A stretch of 64,000 nucleotides of DNA from Phymorhynchus buccinoides (Eukaryota > Mollusca > Gastropoda > Neogastropoda > Raphitomidae). Position 1 is the first letter of the stretch. Every line of letters begins with the position of its first letter. A model generated the notes under the pieces. It was not told where the DNA came from. It searched no databases and saw nothing but the letters and a program-made list of their open reading frames with translations. Position numbers and translations under genes: made by a program. Location of the stretch: positions 13,910,929-13,974,928 of the forward strand of contig CM065706.1 in assembly GCA_017654935.2 (NCBI GenBank), written 5' to 3'. Of this stretch, positions 20,701-29,989 are shown piece after piece.

Positions 20701-21292
20701 ATTTGTATGATTCGCCATAGAGTACAACAACAAGAAACATGTGAACACTTTTAGCAAGGAAACTCACACATCACAATCAGGTGGATGTGGTTCAAAGCTA
20801 AAGGTTCAAAAGTTTTTGAATAAGAAATAGGTGAACAGTTTTAAAACAGCTTTTGTTGTAGAATCTTACAAGTAATGATGAACTAGAATTGGTTCAAACG
20901 TCAGATGGTTCATTAACAGTCTGTTTTGATCAGTCATAACCCATTCCTCTGAAATTGGTGAACTCTAATTGCAGAAAGCATCACACAACTCCATTCAAAT
21001 GGTTCAAATGGTTCAAAGGGATGGCACAAAACATCTCAAGCAATCACATCTAGTTTGTTCAGGGGGTTAATCTGGGGGTCATATTGAATCAAAAGAATTA
21101 CACAAATTTTACCGAAACCGCTGTCAGTAAAAATATGTGTAAAACATGTGCTCAGATTTAAGTAATTACGTGAAATTACTAGGATTTTGTAGTGATTTCA
21201 TGTAATTACTGGGGGTCACAGTAACTTCATGAAATTACTGAAAAATTTTAGGAATTTCATGTAATTACTGGGAGTTCACATATTTACGGTAA

Positions 21293-21345
21293 CACACACC
21301 ACACACCACACACACACACACAACATATATATATATATTATATAT

Positions 21346-21381
<36 letters not shown>

Positions 21382-21382
21382 G
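21293..21382. repeat. (CA)n-(TA)n microsatellite
   Basis: Dinucleotide run directly after the TIR element; copy B has it at 49258-49340. Confidence 0.9.
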
Positions 21383-21394
21383 ACTGCTTAGCCA

Positions 21395-21810
21395 ATAGTA
21401 GAATAAAAATGAAAACCCGTATCGATTTAGATTTTTTTAATATCATAGCCCATTAGTATAAGAGATTCATTCAAGACAAAATTGTTAGCATGGGTACATT
21501 TCCACTTTAAAACCATCAGTGATTGCATTCCAGAAAAGTCTTAACGTGTGAGCATTTCCAAAATATGTGGTCGATACTATCTTTTTTTAAGAAACAGAAA
21601 TTACATTATTTTATCGTTGCTACGGACACCAATTTCTTTTTAAATAATATTTGTGCCTAAACATCTGTGTAATATTTTCAGCAGAAGCCATTTTAATTTG
21701 ACATCTTGTATCTTATGGACATACCAAAAACAGAATTTCCAATCATGATTTACTGAGAGTTTCATGTCCCATCTTTTACAACATTTAGGGGGACTTTTGT
21801 TCTCAACTAA
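21395..21810 (-). mobile_element. Tx1-like LINE, short 3' coding fragment, copy A
   Basis: Minus-strand reading gives KCCKRWDMKLSVNHDWKFCFWYVHKIQ and then DVKLKWLLLKILHRCLGTN, the same region as the LINE at 1203-2603 (about 60% alike by eye). Frameshifted. Intronic in gene 1A. Confidence 0.62.
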
Positions 21811-21965
21811 TATAATTTTTAACGTAATACAGCTATGTAATACAGCTATGTGTAAGCTTTGTGAATGGAAAAAAAGTTTCCTAGCACAAAAAGTAGAGTT
21901 AATATATTTATTATCTTTAAGGGTGACATTACACTTTTAATATACTCTATTGAAAGCTGAAATAC

Positions 21966-21970
<5 letters not shown>

Positions 21971-22047
<77 letters not shown>
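21971..22047. repeat. (GA)n microsatellite next to a splice donor
   Basis: In the gene's sense this is a CT repeat that starts about 8 nt inside the intron after the 65-bp lectin exon. Copy B: 49922-49996. Confidence 0.9.
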
Positions 22048-22050
<3 letters not shown>

Positions 22051-22055
22051 CAAAC

Positions 22056-22119
22056 CTTCATCAAAAACCGAACTGAATAAGCTACAGAGCCGTCCTCGTG
22101 ATTGAGTACAAAATTGTAC
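22056..22119 (-). CDS. Receptor gene 1A, small lectin-domain exon (1-bp deletion)
   Basis: Flanked by acceptor TGTGTCTCAG|G and donor AAG|GTTTGT. It reads YNFVLNHEDGSVAY, fitting the middle of a C-type lectin domain where W/E-D-G motifs occur. In copy B the exon is 65 bp and its phases (2 in, 1 out) join both neighbours perfectly. Here one G is missing from a CCGG (about 22070), making it 64 bp and shifting the frame. No other exon supplies this part of the fold. Confidence 0.68.
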
Positions 22120-22693
22120 CTGAGACACAGGAAAGCAAACATTGAAAAAGCAACTTTCAACATGCTTCAGAAAACAAACGAACCATTCCTTTTACATACT
22201 TATGTGGGCTACATAATATTATAAACTTTAAAGACGTTCTTGCATAAATGACATTTTGATCCATTCACCTCTGTTGCAAAATACGACCAGTGCAAGATGG
22301 TGAACAATGTTTGCAAATGCCGAACAGTTTGTTGGAAAGCTTTGACATGACAAAAGGTACAACTCGCTTTCAATCCAGTCAACAGCATGCACTATACACT
22401 ACCGAAAAATCGATTTGTTAGTTTGAATTTGAATTTATATTAAATCCAAAGTCAAGAAATCGATGCAGAGGCAAAAACTCTTAGAACAAGATCACCCAAA
22501 ATGACCTCACTAACATAACTGAACACAACATAACAAAAACAGATGAAGGCCCTGATACAGTACAAGAATAAGCAGACAAATCAGATAATCCAACACAACA
22601 GTTAGCCACGTGAGACAACCAGGCACAAGATTCATTTCGATGGACTGAGCAACGAATAATAATGAGGGAAGGTCATGCACCCTTTCATCTTAC

Positions 22694-23046
22694 ATGGGGT
22701 GAGAAATGTACGAGCCCTGTCTCAACCCAACATAGAAGTCGAATTTTCTGCCTCTAGCCCACATCACCTCCTCCAATGCCTCCATTTCTTTGGCAGAGTT
22801 CAAGATCACCAAGTGACCTCCCAGGTCTCTGCACCCCTGCCTGGCCTGGGCGTGGGTCAGTGGTTCATGAGGCCTGACCAGGACGTAGCATTGGTCATCC
22901 ACCATGAAGCCGCCACGTCCACAAGTGGGTTGTCTGCAGTTCTCTTCGTCCTCTGCTCCGGAGCACTGCACTCTCAGATTGCAGGCCAGGTGTGGACGGA
23001 ACCGGGGCCAATAGGGCACTGAGCAGTTCCAGAAACCGTCTGCCAG
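22694..23046 (-). CDS. Receptor gene 1A, exon: LDLa-like module plus first half of C-type lectin domain
   Basis: 353-bp exon, phase 0 in (acceptor GGTAAAG|CTG at 23047) and phase 2 out (donor CCCAT|GTAAGA). It reads LADGFWNCSVPYW, an incomplete LDLa-like module (HLACNLRVQCSGAEDEENC), then a C-type lectin start: CGRGGFMVDDQCYVL, AQARQGCRDLGGHLVILNSAKEMEAL and FDFYVGLRQGS. The fold is completed by the 65-bp and 521-bp exons. The same WNCS-LDLa-lectin order is found in gene 2 (39580-39950). Copy B (50645-50997) differs by one silent-looking base. Confidence 0.82.
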
Positions 23047-23119
23047 CTTTACCGGAGTGGAATGGGGCTACCACACACACACACGCTACGATTACTACAA
23101 GCTAATAATGGTTATTGAC

Positions 23120-23123
<4 letters not shown>

Positions 23124-23168
<45 letters not shown>
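23124..23168. repeat. (CT)n microsatellite
   Basis: Simple repeat between the lectin exon and the LINE; shorter in copy B (51076-51113). Confidence 0.9.
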
Positions 23169-23170
<2 letters not shown>

Positions 23171-24017
23171 TTATATATATATATTTTTCTGTATATAGTA
23201 AACAAATTGATAAAACCTTTCTGTCCAAATGTCTTTATAATCGAACAATAGAATCAAGACCAGAGACTCACAGTGTAGCTCGCGGCGAGTGGTCGCATTT
23301 TTATTTAGCTCCGACATTGCACGAGAACACGGATTTTCTGACTTAGTTTTTTTTTTTTTCTCTTTCGCCTTCACTTCATCATGTCTATGTGCACTTCAAC
23401 TTAGCCTGCTTCTCGAACTGTGTTATGTTGCCTATCTCTTGCTTTTGCTGTTGTTGATGTGTGTATCGGTTTGGTTTTTTCCAGCAGAGTTCCTTTTGTT
23501 CTTAAACAATTCTGTGCTTGTGTTCCTTCGAGAATTTTGATGAATCTCTAAATTTCAAACTGGTACGTCGACAACGGAAAATTGGTGCCCTTTTGATTGC
23601 TTGGAGTGCTTGCTGCGTGCAACGCTGGACGTACGCCAGTCTTTACTTCAACATTACAGTGTTCAGCAATTTGTATCCTTATTATTATTGTTGTTTTCTG
23701 TATTGTGTCTGTCCACGGAGTTCCAGGTCAGTACTGATATGTGATTGATATTTAACACGGAATTGTGCTGAACGGGGACGTCTGTTTTCGTACTGTGCGG
23801 TGTAGACTGTCATAGTGTTAAGCGTTAACATTATCTCCCCTTTTAGTTTGACACAGTGCTTTTGTACAACGTAAGCTGACGGCTTCAACACTTTATTTAG
23901 AAACAGGGTGTTGCTACTTTATTCTGTAATAGTGGCTGTGCTTTGCTTTGTATCACCACTCCTTTCTTCTTCTTTTGTTCCATACCTCTTGTTATTTGTT
24001 GTGTGTTAGTCAACAAC

Positions 24018-25184
24018 ATGGCGAGAGTGCTGCCAGCGTTTATTTTAAACAGTCAATTACCGGGCTTTGATGACAAACCATTCACGACGGCAGAAATTTG
24101 TTCCGCCGTAGAAAAGACGAGCGGTTTTGAGTCGGTGGAGGGAGCGCAGAGAATAGGGGGGTTATGGAGGATTTATCCGTGCACGGCAGAAGCAAGGAAT
24201 AAGGTTCTTCTCCAGGGGTTCGCTATTCGGGGGGTACTGGTGGAGGTGAAGGACAGGAATCCTTTCGTGGTTTCCTCCCCTGATGGAGAGGAGCGAGAGG
24301 TGCCAGCAACAAGAGTCACCATCAGTAATGTGCCCCTCTCCTTTTCCGACAAGGACATACTGCACTCGGTTAAAAATCTGAAAGTAAACGTCCGCTCAAA
24401 AATTATCGCTGAGAGAGATCGAGACTCCAACGGGAAGCTTACTCGTTGGAAAACGGGTAGGCGTTTCCTCTACACAGATATCCCAACAGTACCCCTCCCA
24501 AGATTTCTGGAGGTAGGGCCTTTCAAAGCTTCTATCTTCCACAAAGAGCAACGAGCAACTGTTCCGGCTGGAAAAGAATGCACAAAATGCCTGGGCAAGG
24601 GGCACAACGCATCAGCATGTGACCACCCAATTAAGTGTCGCCAATGCCTCAAGGACGGCCACAGAGCGGGTGACCAGCGGTGTGGCATGACGCCTGTCAT
24701 GGAAAGGGAGAGCAGCATGCAGAGGAAGACCTATCAGCACAACAACAGCGACAACGACAAGGACAACAACAACAGGGAGAACAACAACGGGGAGAACAAA
24801 AAGCACACCAAGAAAGACAACAACAAGGACAAACAGGCAAATGAGAGTGTCAGCCGCAGGAAAGGATCCAGGGACACCAGTACCAGCCAGAGTCCATCAC
24901 GGCAGACGGCCAGCGGGCATTCGTCTCACAGCTCGAGGTCTCCCAGTGTGTCCACTGTTTCTAGCACTCCTGCCAAGCCAGCCTCAGCCAAGCCGAAGAG
25001 GAACAGCAGGGGCAGAGCGCATACAAGATCCAACAAATCAGCTAAAGAAACCCTGAAGGGCCAGTCTGTGCTGAATTTCCCCTCTGACACTTCACGGTCT
25101 GCCTCGACCAAGCGTCGCCTTCCTGATGATGCAACACCCCCACATCAGCCAGACAAAAGTCGACGTCAGAGGGACAAGGACTAG
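24018..25184 (+). CDS. LINE ORF1 (Gag-like) protein with two zinc knuckles, copy A
   Basis: 388 codons from ATGGCGAGAGTGC; the frame is open 25 codons further upstream, but that part is a hydrophobic leader without support as protein. Residues ~1-165 form an RRM-like region (GGLWRIYPCTAEARNKVLL, ATRVTISNVPLSFSD). Near residues 180-215 come two zinc knuckles: CTKCLGKGHNASAC (CX2CX4HX4C) and CRQCLKDGHRAGDQRC (CX2CX4HX6C). The rest is a low-complexity N/K/D/S/T/R tail. Expected role: binds the element RNA. Intact in both copies; copy B lacks five residues in the N-rich run. Confidence 0.8.
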   Translation: MARVLPAFILNSQLPGFDDKPFTTAEICSAVEKTSGFESVEGAQRIGGLWRIYPCTAEARNKVLLQGFAIRGVLVEVKDRNPFVVSSPDGEEREVPATRVTISNVPLSFSDKDILHSVKNLKVNVRSKIIAERDRDSNGKLTRWKTGRRFLYTDIPTVPLPRFLEVGPFKASIFHKEQRATVPAGKECTKCLGKGHNASACDHPIKCRQCLKDGHRAGDQRCGMTPVMERESSMQRKTYQHNNSDNDKDNNNRENNNGENKKHTKKDNNKDKQANESVSRRKGSRDTSTSQSPSRQTASGHSSHSSRSPSVSTVSSTPAKPASAKPKRNSRGRAHTRSNKSAKETLKGQSVLNFPSDTSRSASTKRRLPDDATPPHQPDKSRRQRDKD

Positions 25185-25545
25185 AGAGAAGAGGAGGAAG
25201 AATGGAGTGACGTGTCAGCTCCTCAGTGGGAAACTGGACGGAAACGAATACAGCATTTTCTTATGGACAATGGCTTTGGTTATACGGATAATGTTGGTAT
25301 GCATGATTTTCATAAGCCTCTTTCTTGCAGGTTTATATCTTTGGCTATATATGATGTTTATAATGTTTATGATAATTTCTCCTTCAGTTATGACGGATAC
25401 GGACAAGGCAAATGTTTATGGTCATTGGTCTTTGATTGTGATGTTGCAGTTTATGTCGGTACACATAGACAGGAGAGGGGTAGGTGGAGGAAAAACAACA
25501 ACCGAGAGAACTATAACCAAAACAGTAAAATTTAAAAATGGATAG
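25126..25545 (+). other. Overlapping hydrophobic frame between ORF1 and ORF2, copy A
   Basis: A 139-codon frame overlaps the ORF1 end and the first codons of ORF2. Residues ~45-85 are strongly hydrophobic (IFLWTMALVIRIMLV...). A second frame (25212-25535) is open too, so openness alone proves little. It stays open in copy B (53057-53476). Probably chance. Confidence 0.3.
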
Positions 25546-26583
25546 ACTTCGTATAATGTCTTTGAACACACGTGGATTGAAAACAAAACGTAAAAGAACT
25601 GCTATGTTTTCTTTATTTAAACAACAAAAGCTAGACGTCATTTGTCTGCAAGAAACACACATAAGTAATAACGATGCTGAGATCTGGGAAAAACAGTGGG
25701 GAGGTAAGTTATTTTATTGCAGTGGAACAGCACACAGTAAGGGACAAGTAATACTTATTTCAAAACAGCTGAAAGGAAATGTTCAACTGGAAAGAAGGCT
25801 AGATAGGATTATTGTAGTGTCAGTAAAAACAGAAGAAAAAGAAATAGTTATAGTTAATGTTTACGCCCCAAACGAAGTAAATGAGAAATGCGCTTTTTTA
25901 AATACGCTGGAAGGCGTTCTGTCATCATATAAATCAAAGAAAATAATTTGTATGGGAGATTTTAATTCGGTTTTAAGTAATAATTTTGACATAATTTCGG
26001 GAGGTCCACACGGTGAAAAAGAGATAAAGAAATTTAACGAACTGGTTATTAATAAAGAGTTGTTAGATGTTTGGAGAGTATTTCACGGAGAAGAAAAAGT
26101 TTACACTTGGTGCAGGCAGAACCCCTTTACAGCTCGTCGTATTGACTTTTACTTTGTTAATCAAGGAGCTGTGGAGACATGTGTGTCATGCGACATACTG
26201 TCCGTAGCAAATACAGACCATAGAGCGATTATTAGGAAATGAATAACTGCGAATTTGTAAGAGGGCCGGGTTACTGGAGATTTAATAATAGTCACCTTAG
26301 AGATACAACATTTACCAACAAAATGAATGAGTTATTAGGAATTTGGGTTAATGAAAGCAAACTGATGTTTACAAATCATCGAGAGCAATGGGATTGGTGT
26401 AAAATGAAAATTAAAAATTATTGCATAGATTTTGGAAAACATAAAGCGCACAGTAAACGAAATGAGCTCTTAGAATTACAAAATAGTCTCCAGACATTGG
26501 AACAACAATGCGCAAATGATCCTAATAATGAACATTTACTTACTCAAATGACAGCTGTTTCGATCCATGAGGATCTCATCAAG
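25538..26583 (+). pseudogene. LINE ORF2 fragment: APE-type endonuclease plus linker, frameshifted, copy A
   Basis: Codes for an apurinic-type endonuclease: SLNTRGLK, CLQETHIS (catalytic E), NVYAPN, MGDFNSVL (D and N), RRIDFYFV and NTDHRAI (catalytic D-H), in the proper order over 235 codons. The frame stops right after NTDHRAIIRK; the expected next segment (CEFVRGPGYWRFNNSHL) is found one frame over, so a single base was lost near 26240. Copy B has the same lesion, so it predates the duplication. The remaining 115 codons end at 26583 before any reverse transcriptase motif. Confidence 0.78.
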
Positions 26584-26638
26584 TGAACACGGCATTGGGA
26601 TCTTACCCAAGTCATGTGGGATTTGTCACCTCAACACC

Positions 26639-26907
26639 AAGGTCCTTCCACAGTGGGAAGGTTTTCCCTGTTGTATATTAGCAAAAATCCCCAAAAGCCA
26701 AACCAGCACTCAGATAAAACAATAGAAATAAGAATTTTAGGTAAAAAGGTGAACATAGCAATCTTCCTAAGTTACAATGTTCCATTGTTATGTTCACCTT
26801 TTTACCTAAGATTCTTATTTCTATTGTTTTATCCGAGTGCTGGTTTGGCTTTGGGGGATATTTGCTAATATACAACAGGGAAAACCTTCCCACTGTGGAA
26901 GGACCTT
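26639..26907. mobile_element. 269-bp hairpin element (foldback MITE), copy A
   Basis: The left half from AAGGTCCTTCCACAGTGG to GTGAACATA pairs with the right half over about 118 bases each, leaving a short loop near 26760-26785. No target duplication is evident. It directly follows the truncated LINE. Copy B: 54570-54837. Confidence 0.75.
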
Positions 26908-27545
26908 TATATTTATAAATGAATATAAAATCTCAGTTATAAGCTGAGCGCCGTTACCTTAGTCTGAAGGACTAAAAAGTTGGTGCATTAGAATTGCAGA
27001 ATAGTTTGCTTTGATAAAACGTTTTTGTGTCCAATGTCTGTATTTGTGAACCCCAGAAACAAACTCAGTTAACTTTAACTTTACGATTTGTTCTGTGTTC
27101 TGAAAAAAAAAAAAAGAAAAGAAAATAATGTGCTGATTTACTTTTTCTCCCAATGGGGGAGATAGACAATGCCTATGCAAAGACAGCTGTTTTGTCTTGT
27201 GAAAGACTCTTCAGTCTGCATGTCGGCCTGCAAAGAGTGTCCACAGTGAAGGTTCAAGCTGAGCAAGAATGTTTACCATTTCTTTTTAAGTTAGTGCTGG
27301 TTTGCTTTTATTGAGGACTTTCAATCTGGTGCAAAGAGGACAACCATTCTCTTGTAGAAAGTCTTCTTGCACTGCTCAAGTAACACCATTGTAAATGTGT
27401 CAGGTACATTTTGTGAACAGTTAAAAAAAATAATATTGATGGCGCTTCATGCTTTTCAGCCGTATGAGCGCCTTGTTCCTGAGTGGTTCTCAACCAGTGA
27501 GTGCATGATGACAAGGTATCAAACCACTTGTAAAGGTAGGCACAA
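26908..27545. other. Intron, nothing recognised
   Basis: No coding, RNA or repeat signal seen beyond a short A-run near 27103. Present in copy B (54838-55477). Confidence 0.5.
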
Positions 27546-27680
27546 TCGTCAACATTCTATGACACATCAGGTTCCCAGTCAACATTCCATAAGTTTGTCC
27601 ATTGAATGTACACATTCTACAATTTCGCTGTTGAAAGTATGCATTCTGTGTTTCATTTTCATAGAATTCTATGAACCAGT

Positions 27681-27812
27681 CATAGAATGTATACATTCTA
27701 AATCACATCATAGAATGTATACATTCTAAATCACATCATAGAATGTATACATTCTAAATCACATCATAGAATGTATACATTCTAAATCTCATCATAGAAT
27801 GTATACATTCTA
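27681..27812. repeat. Five 28-bp repeats, each with the palindrome TAGAATGTATACATTCTA, copy A
   Basis: Units of CATAGAATGTATACATTCTA plus an AATCACAT spacer. Similar half-palindromes (CATTCTATG, GAATGTACACATTC, CATAGAATTCTATG) are scattered through 27550-27680. It lies about 80 bp from the splice donor of the CUB exon at 27890, in the intron. Confidence 0.85.
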
Positions 27813-27889
27813 AGTGGGTCAACATTCTATGCAACATAATATATAATGTGGGCTGGTCGTCCTTATTTTCAGCACCCTGACAAGCTTAC

Positions 27890-28299
27890 CTGATGAAATG
27901 TGAAAATAATTTTGAAACCCTGAAAAGTATATTCCACACTGTGTAACACAGCAAATTCTGTATGCACTGTGTTATCTCTCCAGGATGAATCTATGACTTC
28001 AAACCTGATGTGCAACTGTTCCATGTGGTTGTAAATGTCTGGCAAGGGATACAGCTGGTCACATCCATGTTTTGCTGAGCAACGCTCTTCAGCACAGCAC
28101 TGAACTGCCCATAGAAGACGTTCCTGTCCTCTACTGTAGCTATAAAGGCTGATATGGAACAAGGGTTCCGTCTGAATATAGAGGTCACTGAGTAGTATAC
28201 TGTGGGAGGTGGGCACTTTCAGTGTGGCATTCATGACAATGGGCCCGGCAGGAAAGTCTGTCATTGACTCAGGGTTGAATCCCGGAGTTTGCACAAAAC
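27890..28299 (-). CDS. Receptor gene 1A, CUB-like exon 2
   Basis: 410-bp exon between acceptor GTAACAG|GT and donor CAG|GTAAGC, phase 1 in and phase 0 out. It opens GFVQTPGFNPESMTDFP, like the start of CUB-type modules, continues LKVPTSHSILLSDLYIQ and has cysteines QCCAEERCSAKHGC, ending VEYTFQGFKIIFTFHQ, which joins the WNCS/LDLa-like exon. It is a degenerate CUB by pattern, not a confident match. Copy B (55818-56227) is nearly identical. Confidence 0.72.
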
Positions 28300-28533
28300 C
28301 TGTTACACATATCCGTTGTTTTGTATGCATGTGTGTGTACACATCTAGCAGTCAACTGTACATGCTCTTCATCACATATTCACACCACAATAGATGCATT
28401 ACTTTGATTTCTACATCCAAATGTCAACGTTTACTTTTTTATCTTCATAACGAATCAGTTGTTTGTGTGAAAGAACCCTGTCTCACGTTATAGTGTTATA
28501 TTCATAACTGAAATGATGCCAGTGTCAACTTAC

Positions 28534-29232
28534 CTAGGGTTGGTGACAAAAAAACTATCTCTAATCGCTGTTCAGGAGGACTGTGCTGTTCTACACTGAT
28601 GGTCATAGCTACCCTGTAATCCTCACGGAAATCAGTCACCAGGAACTCTACCCACACCTCATTTTCCCTGACAATGTAGACAGTAAATGGGTCATAATGC
28701 GGCTCACAGCCTGTCCACCTGAACCTATTGTAGTTAAGCAGATTCTCAGCGTTGAAGTCACCCTTTGCATAATAATATCTCTTCAGAAAATACTTCTCAT
28801 AAATCATGATATAATTCCTTTGGCTGCAAGTCTGATGGTGAAATCGAATGTGTATCTTTTCCTGGTGGATGTCCGGCATTACCACATTTTGTTTATCCAA
28901 TTGAAACACGAATCTACAACGTGAAGATACATTTCTTGAAAAATGACCCTCAGTGATTTGGGATATATCAAAACGAATGGTGGCATAAGTTACTGAATAG
29001 TTCAGTCTTTTGCTTTTTGATAACATGCAGTCCTTGATGATGGATGTACGGATGACAGCATTGTTTGTTGGATGTTCATCACTGTTGATTTGTGAGTTGT
29101 TTAGTTTTAGATCAGTGTCTGCTCCTGATGCTATATGGGTGTGCTTTGCAAATTGCCGAAAGGTACCCAGTGAGGTGGTCGTTCTAACTCCATTTAGTTG
29201 AAATGTATGCAAAGGGGTATTTTGTAGGCCCA
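28534..29232 (-). CDS. Receptor gene 1A, CUB-like exon 1
   Basis: 699-bp exon between acceptor TTTTTTTTCCAG|TG and donor CTAG|GTAAGT, phase 1 in and phase 1 out. The first ~90 residues are a polar linker (TSLGTFRQFAKH, many N). From about residue 110 the pattern C-x-F-x-F...IHIRFHHQTC...YIMIYEKYF...GCEPHYDPFTVYIVRENEVWVEFLVTDF resembles a CUB fold. Extracellular, N-terminal to the second CUB-like module. Copy B is 56462-57160. Confidence 0.74.
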
Positions 29233-29683
29233 CTGGAAAAAAAAGATTTTATTTCATCTCCATTACGACACTGGTAACACACTGATATTAAAAAAAATGC
29301 TGAAAATTTCAAAGGTTCTTTAAAATTTTAAGTACTAACCCTTTGTAAATTTGTATGTGTAAAGTAATATTTGAGTTCCGTGTCTGCTCCTGATGCCACA
29401 ATGTCGTGTTTTGCAAGTTGTTGAAAGGTGTCCATTTAGTTGCAATGTATGCAAGGGGTTACTTTGTCAGACCACTAAAGCAAAAAAGCTGAGGATTTAA
29501 AACACTGCTTCAAATTTTAAGTGTTGACCCTTCAAAAGACTTGTATGTTTAAAATGATATTTAGCTGGCCCAAGCCTGGAGCCCTTGCGCATTGCAAAAA
29601 GATCATGATTAGCGTTAAGAATTCGATTACATGAAACCTTTTAAAATGGTAATAACATCTTCAAATTGGATGCATGTGCATAC
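29233..29683. other. Intron of gene 1A
   Basis: AT-rich intron holding a decayed direct repeat of the exon start region: TCCGTGTCTGCTCCTGATGC near 29370 and GAAAGGTGTCCATTTAGTTG near 29425 resemble sequence inside the exon at 29110-29210. This suggests an old partial exon duplication. Confidence 0.5.
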
Positions 29684-29852
29684 CTTTGCAATACATTGTA
29701 ACAGAAACCATGGAATTATTGAAAAAAGGTTTCAATGACTGATCGATCACAACATTATTATAGTAGATGACGAAATTAAAAAGGGACACATAGTCCATAT
29801 TTTGTTTTCCATCTTTGGAAAGACTTACTGACGTGCTGGGGGGGTAAGGTAT
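29684..29852 (-). CDS. Receptor gene 1A, most N-terminal exon found (diverged from copy B)
   Basis: Donor AAAG|GTATGC (phase 1) joins the next exon exactly. It reads STSVSLSKDGKQNMDYVSLFNFVIYYNN...NNSMVSVTMYCK. The acceptor is probably CTACAG|AT near 29853. With that acceptor the frame is one base off, because of an extra C in a seven-C run, whereas copy B (57612-57770) is in frame. About ten of ~52 residues differ from copy B, far more than elsewhere. Signal peptide and first exon were not found. Confidence 0.5.
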
Positions 29853-29989
29853 CTGTAGGGGTGGTGTGGACAAATGTAAACAGAACACTAAGTGACTGCC
29901 CAGTACTAGGTTCGTCTCACTCATAGTCGTTCCTCGTCAACTGGGGTATGATCAAGCTTATTGTTAAAATGTGTAAAATGGAAATGGGG

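Larger units (their letters stand above)
18409..21292. mobile_element. 2.9-kb element with ~180-bp terminal inverted repeats, copy A
   Basis: The left end (TTACCGTAAATATGTGAA..., 18409-18600) is repeated in reverse complement at 21110-21292. Both ends are made of several short palindromes around TAATTTCATGAAATTA, spaced by 'GACCCCCAG'-type linkers. There is no open frame of note, so the element is non-autonomous. No target duplication is clear. Inside lie a tandem array with AGGTCA half-sites (18950-19890) and a smaller nested foldback (20160-20700). It sits in the gene 1A intron before the lectin-end exon. Superfamily unknown. Confidence 0.7.
23270..26638 (+). mobile_element. LINE with ORF1 and endonuclease but no reverse transcriptase, copy A
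   Basis: A non-LTR element in the gene 1A intron, opposite to the gene. It has a long T-rich 5' leader (from about 23270), ORF1 (24018-25184), a short spacer, and ORF2 that stops after the endonuclease and linker at 26583. The reverse transcriptase and 3' end are absent and a hairpin element begins at 26639. Retroposition usually truncates 5' ends, so losing the 3' half points to a later deletion. The ORF1 and endonuclease types suggest the L1/Tx1 group. Confidence 0.75.

Noticed and set aside
23518..23748. 76-codon frame in the LINE leader
   Set aside because: Present in both copies only because the region is near identical; no motif and no recognisable role.
27681..27812. CRISPR-like array of 28-bp repeats
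   Set aside because: Repeats are contiguous with no unique spacers, and the genome is eukaryotic; it is a tandem repeat.
29853..29924. ATG at 29924 as start codon of gene 1A
   Set aside because: The matching base in copy B makes it ACG and the residues that follow are not conserved, so it is not a credible start.
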